This document shows positions 1 to 8,364 of a stretch of 40,249 bases of DNA, one piece after another. This stretch comes from CAZSSM01 sp964609385 (GTDB taxonomy: Bacteria > Planctomycetota > Planctomycetia > Isosphaerales > Isosphaeraceae), in assembly GCA_964609385.1 (NCBI GenBank), contig CAZSSM010000061.1, positions 1 through 40,249 of the forward strand. The letters are read 5' to 3'. A program made the translations under genes and the position numbers. How positions within the stretch are numbered: the stretch's first letter is position 1; each line of letters opens with the position of its first letter. The notes under the pieces are model-generated. The model saw only the letters and a program-made list of their open reading frames with translations, did not search any database and was not told the DNA's origin.

Positions 1-2126
1 CGGAAGGCCGAGGCGAAGATCACCCCCGCGAAGAAGATCGGCAGGAAGACCACCAGACACGAAACGATCACTCGGGACACGCCGGGCAGGGCCAGATAGA
101 CCGTCAACGGGACCAGCGCGTTCAGGAGCAGTGAGATGCCCAACCCTGCGAAGAAGAGCCGGAGCTTCCGAGGCCGAAACGCGATCACATAAAGATTGGC
201 CAGCAGGACCATACATAAAATCGCGAAGAAGACGACCGAATTGACCACCCAGGTCGACCCGAAGAGCACCGCCATGTGCACGACGCCCTTGGTCTCCAGC
301 AGCATAAACCCAGCGCCCAGGAAGAACATCAGGGCCAGGCCCGGCGAGCGCCCACGCTTCCAAGGAAAGAAGATCGCCAGGATCACACTCGAGAGCAGGC
401 CGATCAGCACGATCCCCCGGAGGCTCAGGCCCGGCACGCGCGGCTCGCGGAGGTAGAGGAACGGCCAGTCGTCGCTGGGCAGATACCGGATCTGATCGGT
501 CACGACCTCGGCCGGCGCCACCTGCTGCCAACGCATCCACGGATACCGGCTCACGTCGCTCTCCGGCGGCTGGGCCCCGTATCCGTTGATCTCCATGTTG
601 TATCGGGGAGACCAGCAGGCCCAGAACGTCCCGTGCTCCCGAAACGCCTCGCGGATCGCCTCCAAGTGCGGGTTGCCCGGACGACCCGCCAGCACGAACG
701 TGATCTTGCCCGACTGCGAGTCGTCGGCCCCGATCCGAGGCTCGTACGGCAGCGAGAAGATCAACGGCTCGGTCCCGAAGACCTCCCGACAGAGACGCTC
801 CAAGCGACCGACCACCCAGCCTTGGCGGTAATAGTTGTACATCGCCACGACGCCGTCCTCGGCCAGGTGATCGCGCAAGTCCTCCAGGGCCTGCCTCGTG
901 AACAGGAAGCTCTCCAGGCGGATGCTAGCGTAGCCCGAGTGGAGCCGGAGCGAGTCGACCAAGGCGTAGATGATCAGGTCATACTCGCGATCGGTCCGCC
1001 GGACGAAACCGCGACCGTCGTCGTTCTGAGGCCGGACCCTCGGGTCGGAATAGGGGCGGTTGGGATGGACCTCGCGGCCGATCTGCTGGATCACCGGGTC
1101 GATCTCAACGGCGTCGACCGACTCGGCCCCCTGGAGTAGGGCCGCCGAGACGTCGTTGCCCGACCCGGCGCCGATGACCAAGACATCGTGGAACGGATCC
1201 TGGCCCGCATCTCGATTCAATAGGTGCGGCAGCGTATAGATCGAGCCGCTCCAATCGACCGGGATCGCCCGCTGATGGTACATGTTGTTGACATACACAT
1301 GCCCCCCTTGAGGATCCCACTCCACTTTGTAGTAGGGGGACCATCGGGTCCGATATGAGGGCTGATCGAGCGCTTGATTGATCGGGTTCTTCGGCCACCA
1401 ATCGTCGAGGTCGTTGAGGCTGACCACGCCCACGACGAGCAGGGCGAGGATTGCGAGGACGATCCGATATCCACGGGCCAGGACAACGGCCAGGCCCAAG
1501 CTCAGGCCGAACCAGAGCGCCGGCGGCGTCTGGAACCACGAGGCCACGCCGAACGCCACGATCCCGACTAGGCTGCCCAGGATGTCCACCGAATAGGCCG
1601 CCACGCGGTTCTCGATCGCCGTGAAGGCCCGGCCCATGATCTGGCCCAGACCGAGGAACGTTAGCGTGATCACCGAGAAGAACGTCCCGGCCAGCAGTTC
1701 GATCGGCAGGACCACCTGAGGCGCCTCCGCCGAGGACGATTCGGTCCCGAAAAAGATCTCCTGCGGGTCCCGCTTCTGGCCCCCCACATCAACGGTGAAC
1801 AGCCCGTCCTGCCCATACGGGTCATAGAGTAAATTCAACGCGACCGCCGCGACGGTCCCCAACAACATCAATGGGACCACCCAACCAGAGAGGCGGATCG
1901 GCCCCCTGGAGGAGAGCAGGCCCACCGACATCCCCAGGAAGCAGGCGATCAACACGATGTTCGTGAAGTACGACAGGAAGATCACCGTGCTCCCGAACCA
2001 GCGGATACAGGCCAGCTCGAAGAACAGGATCGTGAAGCTGACCGTCAGGAGACTCAGGTAGGGCCGCTTGGGAGCGAGCGGCCCCGGCGCCTCGGCCGCC
2101 GATGCGTCTGTCTCGTCACGTCTCAT
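1..2126 (-). CDS. membrane-bound spermidine synthase-like protein (partial, 3' end off window)
   Basis: Open frame of 708 codons from ATG at 2126 to the window edge with no stop, so the C-terminus is missing. The N-terminal third is hydrophobic (segments such as YLSLLTVSFTILFFELACI). Around residues 310-340 comes a Rossmann/methyltransferase-type motif, VLVIGAGSGNDV followed by AVEIDP, as in spermidine synthase-like (SpeE fold) proteins. After this domain the chain returns to hydrophobic segments (LRGIVLIGLLSSVILAIFF and later). This membrane-SpeE-membrane layout is known in large bacterial proteins annotated as spermidine synthase, whose true reaction is often untested; I would not claim polyamine synthesis. 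It is transcribed away from the ECF sigma gene; no strong Shine-Dalgarno is seen before the ATG, so the start is only probable. Confidence 0.8.
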   Translation of the reverse strand, partial: MRRDETDASAAEAPGPLAPKRPYLSLLTVSFTILFFELACIRWFGSTVIFLSYFTNIVLIACFLGMSVGLLSSRGPIRLSGWVVPLMLLGTVAAVALNLLYDPYGQDGLFTVDVGGQKRDPQEIFFGTESSSAEAPQVVLPIELLAGTFFSVITLTFLGLGQIMGRAFTAIENRVAAYSVDILGSLVGIVAFGVASWFQTPPALWFGLSLGLAVVLARGYRIVLAILALLVVGVVSLNDLDDWWPKNPINQALDQPSYRTRWSPYYKVEWDPQGGHVYVNNMYHQRAIPVDWSGSIYTLPHLLNRDAGQDPFHDVLVIGAGSGNDVSAALLQGAESVDAVEIDPVIQQIGREVHPNRPYSDPRVRPQNDDGRGFVRRTDREYDLIIYALVDSLRLHSGYASIRLESFLFTRQALEDLRDHLAEDGVVAMYNYYRQGWVVGRLERLCREVFGTEPLIFSLPYEPRIGADDSQSGKITFVLAGRPGNPHLEAIREAFREHGTFWACWSPRYNMEINGYGAQPPESDVSRYPWMRWQQVAPAEVVTDQIRYLPSDDWPFLYLREPRVPGLSLRGIVLIGLLSSVILAIFFPWKRGRSPGLALMFFLGAGFMLLETKGVVHMAVLFGSTWVVNSVVFFAILCMVLLANLYVIAFRPRKLRLFFAGLGISLLLNALVPLTVYLALPGVSRVIVSCLVVFLPIFFAGVIFASAF

Positions 2127-2473
2127 GAAAGAGGCTCAATACAGATCCGGGGAGGGGCGGGGGCGTGATCTCGGGCATCTTTGGAGACTAGCCCACCCGA
2201 TCGTCGTGGTCGACCGAAATCACCCGGCCCCTTCGATCCCCGTGTCGATGGACGTCGCGTCTGCATGAGAAGAGCGCCGACGAACGAAGGGGGACCGTCC
2301 GGTCCGGTTCGGCTTGTCCCCGAGCGAGGCCCTCGCGACAATGCAGTCCTCACGTCCGATCGCGCGCACGGCGGGGGCCGCAACGCCTCCGATCCCAGTC
2401 CGTCATTTCTGTCCAAGCCGCCGCGCGACAATACCCCACGCTCCTTGGTTAACGAGCCTTGGAAGGGATCCTC
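2127..2473. other. divergent intergenic region
   Basis: About 350 bases between the divergently transcribed SpeE-like gene and the ECF sigma gene. It should hold both promoters. I see a Shine-Dalgarno-like GGAAGG at 2461-2466 for the sigma gene, but no convincing -35/-10 pair, repeat or small gene. Confidence 0.4.
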
Positions 2474-3253
2474 ATGAACCGTCGCCTCGATCACAAGCAG
2501 CGGGTCAGCCCGCGTGGGGGATCGCCCCCCGGCACCAACGCGCGGGCGGCCCGGACCCGCTCGTCGAAGCCGACGACCCGGCGAACCGCCAAGAATCCGG
2601 CGACGTATCCTCATCAGGTGAACCCGCCCATGTCCAGTTCGGTCGATCGGCTGACCGATGAGGAGCTGTTTCGACGCTACCGGGACGAAGGTGCACGGGC
2701 CGACTTCGAGGCCCTCTACGCCCGGTTCAACCAGGAGATCTACCGCTACCTGGTCCGCTACCTCAACGATGCCAGCCTGGCCAACGACGTCTTCCAGAAC
2801 ACGTTCATCCAGGTCCACCTGAAGCGGAGTTACTACGAGGATGGCCGGCCGGTTCGCCCCTGGCTCTACGCCATCGCCTACCATCAAGCCGTCGACGCCC
2901 TGCGCAAGGTCGGACGTCACCCGACGATCAGCCTGGACCAACGCAAGTCCGAGGCGGGCGGAGAGTCGGACACCGGAGCCCTCGTCGACTTGCTCGTCTC
3001 CGAGGAGACCGGACCGCTGGACGACTTGCTCCTGAAGGAACGACGCGATTGGGTTCGCCGGAGCATCGCCCAACTACCCGAAGCGCTTCGGCAGACCGTC
3101 ATCCTGGCCTACAACCAGAACCTCAAGTACCGTGAGATCGCCGAGATCCTCGAGATCCCTGTCGGCACCGTCAAGTCGCGACTCCACGCGGCCACTCACA
3201 AGCTGGCCGAGATGGCCCGTCGCGACCGGCTCGAACGCACCGCGACTGCCTGA
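2474..3253 (+). CDS. ECF-type RNA polymerase sigma factor
   Basis: A 259-residue sigma-70 family protein. A basic, low-complexity head (about residues 1-55) precedes region 2 (from DRLTDEELFRRYRDEG through NDVFQNTFIQVHL and RPWLYAIAYHQAVDALRK). An acidic linker follows, then region 4 with a clear helix-turn-helix (LPEALRQTVILAYNQ, then KYREIAEILEIPVGTVKSRL). No extra N- or C-terminal domain is present, which fits ECF sigma factors. ATG 2474 is chosen because GGAAGG lies 7 bases upstream; a TTG at 2459 is in frame, and ATG 2630 (MSSSVDRL) would remove the unconserved head. The next gene, 276 bases downstream, begins with an anti-sigma-like segment, so the pair probably forms a sigma/anti-sigma unit. 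The signal it answers to is unknown. Confidence 0.9.
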   Translation: MNRRLDHKQRVSPRGGSPPGTNARAARTRSSKPTTRRTAKNPATYPHQVNPPMSSSVDRLTDEELFRRYRDEGARADFEALYARFNQEIYRYLVRYLNDASLANDVFQNTFIQVHLKRSYYEDGRPVRPWLYAIAYHQAVDALRKVGRHPTISLDQRKSEAGGESDTGALVDLLVSEETGPLDDLLLKERRDWVRRSIAQLPEALRQTVILAYNQNLKYREIAEILEIPVGTVKSRLHAATHKLAEMARRDRLERTATA

Positions 3254-3396
3254 TCGGGGACGACGCTCGAGCCGCTCAGGAAGCGTCACGCTCGGAGCCG
3301 AACCCGATCGATCGCACGCCGCCCTGACCCTCGAGCCCCCGCACCCCCAGCACACCCCCCGCGCCCCCAAGACCGGCGCCGCCCCCCACAGAGCGA

Positions 3397-3407
3397 CCCC
3401 CCCCCCC
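3397..3407 (+). repeat. 11-base poly-C tract
   Basis: A run of 11 cytosines lies inside a C-rich leader between the sigma gene (ends 3253) and the next gene (start 3530). Homopolymers of this length are prone to slipped-strand change, so length variation could alter the leader RNA. It could also be a sequencing artefact. Confidence 0.6.
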
Positions 3408-3529
3408 GCACGGAGCTGAGGCTGATGACCTGTCCCCTTCGTTTTCCCCACCCCCGCCCCTCGATCGGCCCAAGGCTGGCCACGAGCTGTCGAATGATTG
3501 GGGTGGGAATCTGTCCGGAGAGACGGACC

Positions 3530-4567
3530 ATGACGGCAGAATCCATGTGGGATTACAGCGTCGGGCAACTCGACGACCCCGAACGCCGGCGGCATGAGGC
3601 TGCGCTCCGTCACGACCCCGAACTGCATCGCGCCCAGAATCGGCTCAACGACCGCCTCCATCAGCTCCTCGACGATGGGGATCACCCTGTGCCCCCGCAC
3701 GAGCTGCTGGCCTCGACCCTCGAACGTGTCTGGGACGCAGTCGATCGGGAAGCGACCTCCGAGCAACTGTGGCCTGAGACCGTCGCGATGCCGACCAGGA
3801 CGCTCCGGCTGACCGACTTGCTCGTCGCCGCGGCCATCCTGATGGCCACCGCGTTGATGCTGATCCCGGCCCTCCGCGAGAGCCGGAGCCAGGCCAACCT
3901 GGTCTGCAACGAGAACAACCTCTATCAGCTCGGCGTGGCCATGAACAGCTACTTCGCCGCGCATGACGCCTACCCGACCATGGCCGGCCGTGACGACCTG
4001 GCCTTCACCGGCTTCTATCCCTATCAGCTCCGCGAAGCCCGATTCCTCAGCGATCCTGAGGTCCTCGACTGCCCGACGGCCCCCGATTCGGTCGCCCCAC
4101 CGCGTCCCTTTCCCAACTTCGACGACGTCCTCGCCGACCTGGAACGCGACCGTCGGGCCAACCGACCGCTCCTGGAACACGACTACGTTTACAATGTCCG
4201 ACTTGGCGAACATCGAGCCGTGGGACCACACCGGATTGATCTTTCCCTGGCGATCCCGATGCTCGCCGATCAGCCACCCCACCTCGAGGACGGCCAGATC
4301 CTGCCGGGCAACAGCCCGAACCACCAAGGGCGTGGGCAACACGTCCTGTTCGTCGACGGCGGCGTCCGGTTCTTCTCGGGGCGCCGGATCGGTCCGCGTG
4401 ACGCCGACCTCTACCTCAATGCCGAACAAAGGGCTGAGCCGGGCAACGATCCCAGTGATCATGTCCTACTGCCCGGATTCTTCCGGTTCGACGGCTCCTA
4501 TCTGCCCTGCTGTCGGAACCCACAACCCAAGGCCGGCCCCCCAACCACGCTCATCGGTCGGAGCTGA
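3530..4567 (+). CDS. anti-sigma-like / pseudopilin-like (DUF1559-type) chimeric membrane protein
   Basis: A 345-residue protein in two parts. Residues 1-85 begin MWDYSVGQLDDPERRRHEAA and continue with DPEL, like the cytoplasmic head of ECF anti-sigma factors. Residues about 93-150 copy the pseudopilin pattern: LRLTDLLVAAAILMATALML resembles the FTLIELLVVIAII helix of type II pseudopilins and DUF1559 proteins, followed by LPALxxxR-like PALRESRSQANLVC, NNLYQLGVAMNSY and YPTM. Near residue 275 VLFVDGGVRFF resembles the DG-containing tail (H-x9-DG) of DUF1559 proteins. Start chosen at ATG 3530, with GGAGAG just upstream; an in-frame ATG at 3425 would add an unconserved segment. It lies behind the ECF sigma gene, so I infer membrane control of that sigma. 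The last 17 bases overlap the convergent Nudix gene. The joining of the two parts is unusual. Confidence 0.75.
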   Translation: MTAESMWDYSVGQLDDPERRRHEAALRHDPELHRAQNRLNDRLHQLLDDGDHPVPPHELLASTLERVWDAVDREATSEQLWPETVAMPTRTLRLTDLLVAAAILMATALMLIPALRESRSQANLVCNENNLYQLGVAMNSYFAAHDAYPTMAGRDDLAFTGFYPYQLREARFLSDPEVLDCPTAPDSVAPPRPFPNFDDVLADLERDRRANRPLLEHDYVYNVRLGEHRAVGPHRIDLSLAIPMLADQPPHLEDGQILPGNSPNHQGRGQHVLFVDGGVRFFSGRRIGPRDADLYLNAEQRAEPGNDPSDHVLLPGFFRFDGSYLPCCRNPQPKAGPPTTLIGRS

Positions 4568-5108
4568 CGAGGCGGGCCGTCGACCGTTCCTGGACGAGCC
4601 GGAGCAGGCCGACGACCGTCTTGGCGTCGACGATCCGGCCGTCCCGGATCATCGCGAGCGCTTCGTCGAGCCCGACCAGGAACGGCTCGATCCGCTCGCC
4701 CGGATCGAGGTCCATTTGCCCGGGTTCCAGTCCTTCAGCGATGTAGAGGACCATCCGCTCATCGAGGATGCCCGGTGAGGGATAGAGGACACCGACCTGG
4801 TTGAGCTTACCGGCGCGATAGCCGGTCTCCTCGATCAGTTCGCGGGTGGCGGTCTGCTCGGGCTCTTCGCCTGCTTCGCGGGTGCCGGCCGGGATCTCGA
4901 TCAGGGTCGCGCCAACGGCCTCACGACGGTTTCGGATCAGGCAGATCCGACCGTCGTCCAGGACCGGCACGATCGCCACCGAGCCGGGATGGCGGATCAC
5001 CTCGCGCACGTGGGTCGCCCCCGATTCGTCGACGACGCTGCGTCGAACGACCGTCATGCGACGGCCTTCGAAGAGGACGTCCTCCGCATCCGCGTCTCGA
5101 TTTGGCAT
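4551..5108 (-). CDS. Nudix hydrolase, ADP-ribose pyrophosphatase type
   Basis: A 185-residue protein with a complete Nudix box: G-x5-E-x7-REL-x-EETGY within GTREAGEEPEQTATRELI and the following EETGY. The upstream VIRHPGSVAIVPVLDDGRI and the motif LIEIPAGTRE are typical of ADP-ribose pyrophosphatases (NudF/YffH group), which split ADP-ribose and related nucleoside diphosphate sugars to the monophosphates with Mg2+. It is cytoplasmic, with no signal peptide. ATG 5108 follows GGTGGAG at a good distance; the frame is open further upstream but that part is unconserved. It is divergent from the PAS-phosphatase gene and its end overlaps the end of the convergent chimeric gene by 17 bases. Exact substrate cannot be read from the sequence. 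Confidence 0.9.
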   Translation of the reverse strand: MPNRDADAEDVLFEGRRMTVVRRSVVDESGATHVREVIRHPGSVAIVPVLDDGRICLIRNRREAVGATLIEIPAGTREAGEEPEQTATRELIEETGYRAGKLNQVGVLYPSPGILDERMVLYIAEGLEPGQMDLDPGERIEPFLVGLDEALAMIRDGRIVDAKTVVGLLRLVQERSTARLVSSDR

Positions 5109-5255
5109 CGCTCCACCCCGCTGAGCCAACTGGTCCGACGACCGCACGTGACTATCATGACTCCCAGGGACCGGCTTCGGCCAGGTCGATCGGCGTGTCC
5201 TCGGCACGCGACGTCCCGCGATTACGATCGCGATCGATGCCCTTTGCGGAGAGAT

Positions 5256-6500
5256 ATGGCGATGGCGACCGACGCGAAGATCGCGAGTCGACTGCTGGCT
5301 CAGGAGACGAGACGTTCCGGGCCGGCACGCGTCAACGGACGTTCCAAGCCGGGTCCCAACGGTCACGTCCTGACGAAACCGAGCGTCGACGAACGTCTAG
5401 CTCTCCTCGAAGCCCTCATGGACCGGATTCCCGACTTCTTTTACGTCCACGACGCCGAACTCCGGTTCCAATACGCCAACCGCGCCGCCGCCGAGTATTT
5501 CGGCTGCGACAAAGAAGCCTTGGTTGGGCTCAGACACCGCGACGTCGACGACGACCCCGAACAGGCGGCCTTCTACGAGCAAACCCTGATCCCGATCATC
5601 GAGCGGGGTGAGCCGGTGGTGACTGGGGACCTACCCTATCACCGGCGCGACGGCACGACCGGGCTGCTCCAAGCGCACATCGTGCCCTTCACGGATCCGA
5701 ACTCGGGGCGGCCCATGATGCTGGGCCTCTCCCGGGATGTCACCAGCGAGCGCCGGATCGCCGAGGAACGCGCTGCCCGCGCCGCCATCGAACGGGAACT
5801 GGAGATCGCCAGACGGGTCCAGGCTTCGCTCCTGCCCAGGACCTTGCCGACGATCCCCGGCTTCGCCTTGGCGGCTCGCTGCGAGCCGGCGGCGTTCGTC
5901 GGCGGCGACTTCTACGACGCGATCCCTGCGCCCGGCGGACGAACGGTCCTGATCCTCGGCGACGTCACCGGCCACGGCGTCGGCTCGGCCCTGATCGCCG
6001 CCTCATGCCGCTCCTTCGCCCGCGTCCTTTTCGCCGAAGAGCCCTTCGAAACGGTCCTGCCCCGGCTCGACCAACTCATGCACGATGATCTCGACGACGG
6101 CCTGTTCGTCACCCTGGCCGCCCTGGAACTCGACCCCAATGCGGGCACGATCCGCTACCTGTCAGCCGGTCATGGCCCCATCGTCCTCTTGGATCCCAAC
6201 GGCCAGCCCCAGGAACTTCCGGTCCAGACCACCCCACTGGGCTTGGCGCTCGACCCCGACCATCCAACGCCCATCACGGTCGACCTGCCGACCGGCAGCG
6301 CCTTACTGATTCCCTCCGATGGCCTCTTCGAGTCTCAAGACCCCAACGGCCAACAGCTCGGAATCGAACGGCTCGTCGAGGCGGTCGCCGGTGCTCGTGA
6401 CACCGACCAACGCCTCGCCCTGGCCTTCGAGACCGAATCCGTTTGGCGAGGCGAGAACCCCGCCCACGATGACCGTACCGCGATCATCGTTCAAACTTGA
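5256..6500 (+). CDS. PAS domain PP2C-type (SpoIIE/RsbU) serine phosphatase
   Basis: A 414-residue signalling protein. After a basic head of about 45 residues there is a PAS domain (LLEALMDRIPDFFYVHDAEL to MMLGLSRDVTSERR), then a short coiled coil (AEERAARAAIERELEIARRV) that leads into the SpoIIE/RsbU phosphatase domain (QASLLPRTLP, VGGDFYDAI, GDVTGHGVGSALIAA, ending DDRTAIIVQT). Acidic residues in GGDFYD, GDVTGHG and DDRT are the usual metal ligands of PP2C phosphatases. Family members remove phosphate from anti-sigma antagonists in partner-switching pathways, with PAS as sensor. No membrane segment, so cytoplasmic. No anti-sigma antagonist or kinase gene is adjacent, so its partner is elsewhere. 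ATG 5256 is preceded by GGAGAG. Confidence 0.93.
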   Translation: MAMATDAKIASRLLAQETRRSGPARVNGRSKPGPNGHVLTKPSVDERLALLEALMDRIPDFFYVHDAELRFQYANRAAAEYFGCDKEALVGLRHRDVDDDPEQAAFYEQTLIPIIERGEPVVTGDLPYHRRDGTTGLLQAHIVPFTDPNSGRPMMLGLSRDVTSERRIAEERAARAAIERELEIARRVQASLLPRTLPTIPGFALAARCEPAAFVGGDFYDAIPAPGGRTVLILGDVTGHGVGSALIAASCRSFARVLFAEEPFETVLPRLDQLMHDDLDDGLFVTLAALELDPNAGTIRYLSAGHGPIVLLDPNGQPQELPVQTTPLGLALDPDHPTPITVDLPTGSALLIPSDGLFESQDPNGQQLGIERLVEAVAGARDTDQRLALAFETESVWRGENPAHDDRTAIIVQT

Positions 6501-6519
6501 ACATAATAGTCCATGTCTT

Positions 6520-7167
6520 TCATTTTGGCAGATCCGGGATCGGTCCTTTCTCGTCCCAGTCAGCCTCGTCATGATCGGGAGGCTCTGGCTGGATCATCCC
6601 CAACTGCCAACCCTCGAACGTCGCGAGGACTTCCTCGAACGTGATCGCGGGCCCGCTCAAGTTCTCATCGCAGATGATCGTTCCCGACAGACTCATCCCC
6701 TCTCGAGCAAAGAGTGCGAGACACTGACCATCCTCGTCGAAATAGGATGGATGGCGGATTCCTCCGACATCGGAACGTTCATGGACCAAGCAACTCGAAA
6801 ATCGCTGACATTCCGAATAGGTCACGCTGTGAATCGTGTCTGACGGAAACCCGAGCCTGGTTAGTGGATCATTGCATACATTGACTACTTTGATGTTGGC
6901 CAGAAACTCCAATGTAAAGAGATAACGATCCTCGAGATCCGCCCGTGTCACATTGGTGTAATCTCGAATCACTGATTCGAGAACAGCGAATCGGATCGTC
7001 GTGGCTGCGTATAAGATGCCATACCGCTGATTGGGGTCGTCGAACCGATGCTCGTCTGGGACAACTTTCAATGGAGTCCCGCGATGTCTGATCCTCGAGA
7101 TCCGATACCAGACGTCGGACGACACCGATTCGACGCATCGGTCGATTTCGGCGAGGTACTTGGACAA
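6520..7167 (-). CDS. RES domain toxin (NAD+-degrading type)
   Basis: A 215-residue RES-family protein. VWYRISRIRHRGTPL near the start, RFDDPNQRYGILYAA and FAVLESVIRD are the family's N-terminal blocks with the conserved Arg, Tyr and Glu. A later SECQRFSSCLVHE may carry the serine. Known RES toxins consume cellular NAD+ and are held in check by an Xre/ParS-type antitoxin. Only TTG 7167 is available as a start before an in-frame stop, with AGAGGA directly upstream; it starts 25 bases after the antitoxin stop, so translation may be coupled and weak, which would suit a toxin. The C-terminal tail (after AREGMSL) is acidic and unrelated to the core. The surrounding DNA is less GC-rich than the neighbours, suggesting transfer. 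Confidence 0.85.
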   Translation of the reverse strand: MSKYLAEIDRCVESVSSDVWYRISRIRHRGTPLKVVPDEHRFDDPNQRYGILYAATTIRFAVLESVIRDYTNVTRADLEDRYLFTLEFLANIKVVNVCNDPLTRLGFPSDTIHSVTYSECQRFSSCLVHERSDVGGIRHPSYFDEDGQCLALFAREGMSLSGTIICDENLSGPAITFEEVLATFEGWQLGMIQPEPPDHDEADWDEKGPIPDLPK

Positions 7168-7192
7168 ATCCTCTTTAGCAGGTCGTTTGCAT

Positions 7193-7615
7193 TCAAGCGA
7201 AAGCGCCTAGCGAATCACTTTCCGCGACCGATTTGACCCGCGGGATTTCCCCTCGACGCAAGATGTCGAGCGGCCTCTCGCCGTCCAATGAGACGTGCGG
7301 TGATGTCAGCCACGTCCATGCCGTGAATCCGCCGGGGAATTCGGGGACAATCTGATCCAGACCCTCGATAAGGATGCCTCGCTCATCGAACTGTTCTTTC
7401 GGATAGACGTATCCCCGCTTCGCGCCCTGCCAACCGACGAGGCGGCCCGACTTCCGTCGTTCGTGGACCGAACCCCGCTGCCGAACGCCGAGGAGTCGAC
7501 CCACCTCATCAGTCGAGTAAAGCGCCGCTGGATCGATCGGGATTGTCTGAGTTAGGGCATCAAGTCGCCGACACGCTTCATCTTCGGTGACCCGGGCCGG
7601 TTTCGGGCTCGGCAT
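7193..7615 (-). CDS. antitoxin with Xre/MbcA/ParS-type toxin-binding domain
   Basis: A 140-residue protein. The C-terminal part (FTAWTWLTSPHVSLDGERPL then DILRRGEI) matches the toxin-binding domain of Xre/MbcA/ParS antitoxins (DUF2384 type), where the phrase P-x-x-x-LDG-x-x-PLDxLRxG is typical. The middle part (YSTDEVGRLLGVRQRGSVHE, then WQGAKRGYVYP) looks like an excisionase/MerR-like helix-turn-helix, in place of the classic Xre HTH. It probably binds the RES toxin encoded directly downstream and represses the shared promoter. ATG 7615 is chosen; it overlaps the upstream small gene by 38 bases. Assignment rests on the C-terminal motif plus the RES neighbour. Confidence 0.8.
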   Translation of the reverse strand: MPSPKPARVTEDEACRRLDALTQTIPIDPAALYSTDEVGRLLGVRQRGSVHERRKSGRLVGWQGAKRGYVYPKEQFDERGILIEGLDQIVPEFPGGFTAWTWLTSPHVSLDGERPLDILRRGEIPRVKSVAESDSLGAFA

Positions 7616-7814
7616 CTTCCAGAAAGCGGAGGATCGCCGCGATCTCATCTTGGAGTTCAAGCAGATCGGTCCGAATCTCTCGACGCTCGTCATCGGGGTA
7701 AAGATCGCCGCGATCGAAGACCTGTCGGAGTTCTCGAACCCCGACCCCACAGACGATCAGTGATTCCCGAACAGGATCGCGCATCCCTCGGATCGACTTA
7801 GATGACAAAGTCAT
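7578..7814 (-). CDS. small acidic helical protein, first gene of RES/Xre operon
   Basis: A 78-residue frame beginning MTLSSKSIRGMRDP at ATG 7814; AGGGAGA lies about 9 bases before it. An in-frame ATG at 7823 is closer to that site and less likely. The second half is charged and helical (DDERREIRTDLLELQDEIAA followed by ILRFLEDAEPE), likely a coiled coil. I do not recognise the family. It overlaps the antitoxin gene by 38 bases in the same direction, so the three genes (7814 to 6520) look co-transcribed and translationally coupled. It could be a third component, or a regulator. No signal peptide or membrane segment. Confidence 0.6.
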   Translation of the reverse strand: MTLSSKSIRGMRDPVRESLIVCGVGVRELRQVFDRGDLYPDDERREIRTDLLELQDEIAAILRFLEDAEPETGPGHRR

Positions 7815-7915
7815 AACACACATTCTCCCTAGTCCCACCCGCAAGCTCGCCGGGAGTGGAGGAGAATCCATCCTCGTGGCGTGCTGGTCGAATCTCCCCT
7901 CTAGTTTCAATGGAG
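7812..7915 (-). repeat. leader repeat, copy A (upstream of RES/Xre operon)
   Basis: The leader and start codon of the small gene at 7578-7814 recur as copy B at 8262-8364. The best part, 7879-7915, matches 8328-8364 at 35 of 37 bases (shared GCGTGCTGGTCGAATC). The rest is weaker but keeps the spacing to the CAT (ATG complement), apart from one base missing in copy B. Confidence 0.75.
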
Positions 7916-8237
7916 TCACAGCAAAACCGTGGGGAAGGTTTCATCAAGGACTGGAATGCATCTTAGTGCATTCAGTGCATTTCGTCAAATCTCGGGAAAC
8001 CTCGGACGGACGTCTCCCTCTTCGGATTTGGACAATCCGAATAAACAAATTCGCTTAGCGAAACAACAGGATAGTGTCCGGCAAAGATTGCAATAAACAA
8101 TGCAAATGCAACTGTATTTCATCGTTGGAGTCGCGTCGAACCTGACCCAGGAAAGACGATCCACCTCAATTCCTGACCATCACGATAGCTTGCGTTCAGA
8201 TTAACGACAACCTGGGACACTATTGACTGCAGGATGA

Positions 8238-8257
8238 CAACCTTTCTGGAAAGGTTG
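8238..8257. repeat. inverted repeat
   Basis: Two perfect 9-base arms (CAACCTTTC and GAAAGGTTG) separated by two bases, just inside the short frame that follows leader copy B. It could be a small operator or a hairpin; no T-run follows. Confidence 0.5.
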
Positions 8258-8261
8258 GAGC

Positions 8262-8364
8262 CATGGCACACACTCCCCTCAATCCAACCTCCAAGTTTGG
8301 CAGCAGTGAGGATAAATTCATCCTGTAGCGTGCTGGTCGAATCTCCCCCCTAGCTTCAATGGAG
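8262..8364 (-). repeat. leader repeat, copy B (orphan)
   Basis: This degenerate direct copy of 7812-7915 includes a purine-rich ribosome-site-like stretch and an ATG at 8264, but the frame that follows (8220-8264) ends after only 15 codons and does not match the small operon gene. I read it as the remains of a duplicated or replaced operon head. Confidence 0.65.

Noticed and set aside
2123..3073. 316-codon minus-strand frame opposite the ECF sigma gene
   Set aside because: Typical high-GC shadow; the sigma factor in the other strand has clear conserved regions.
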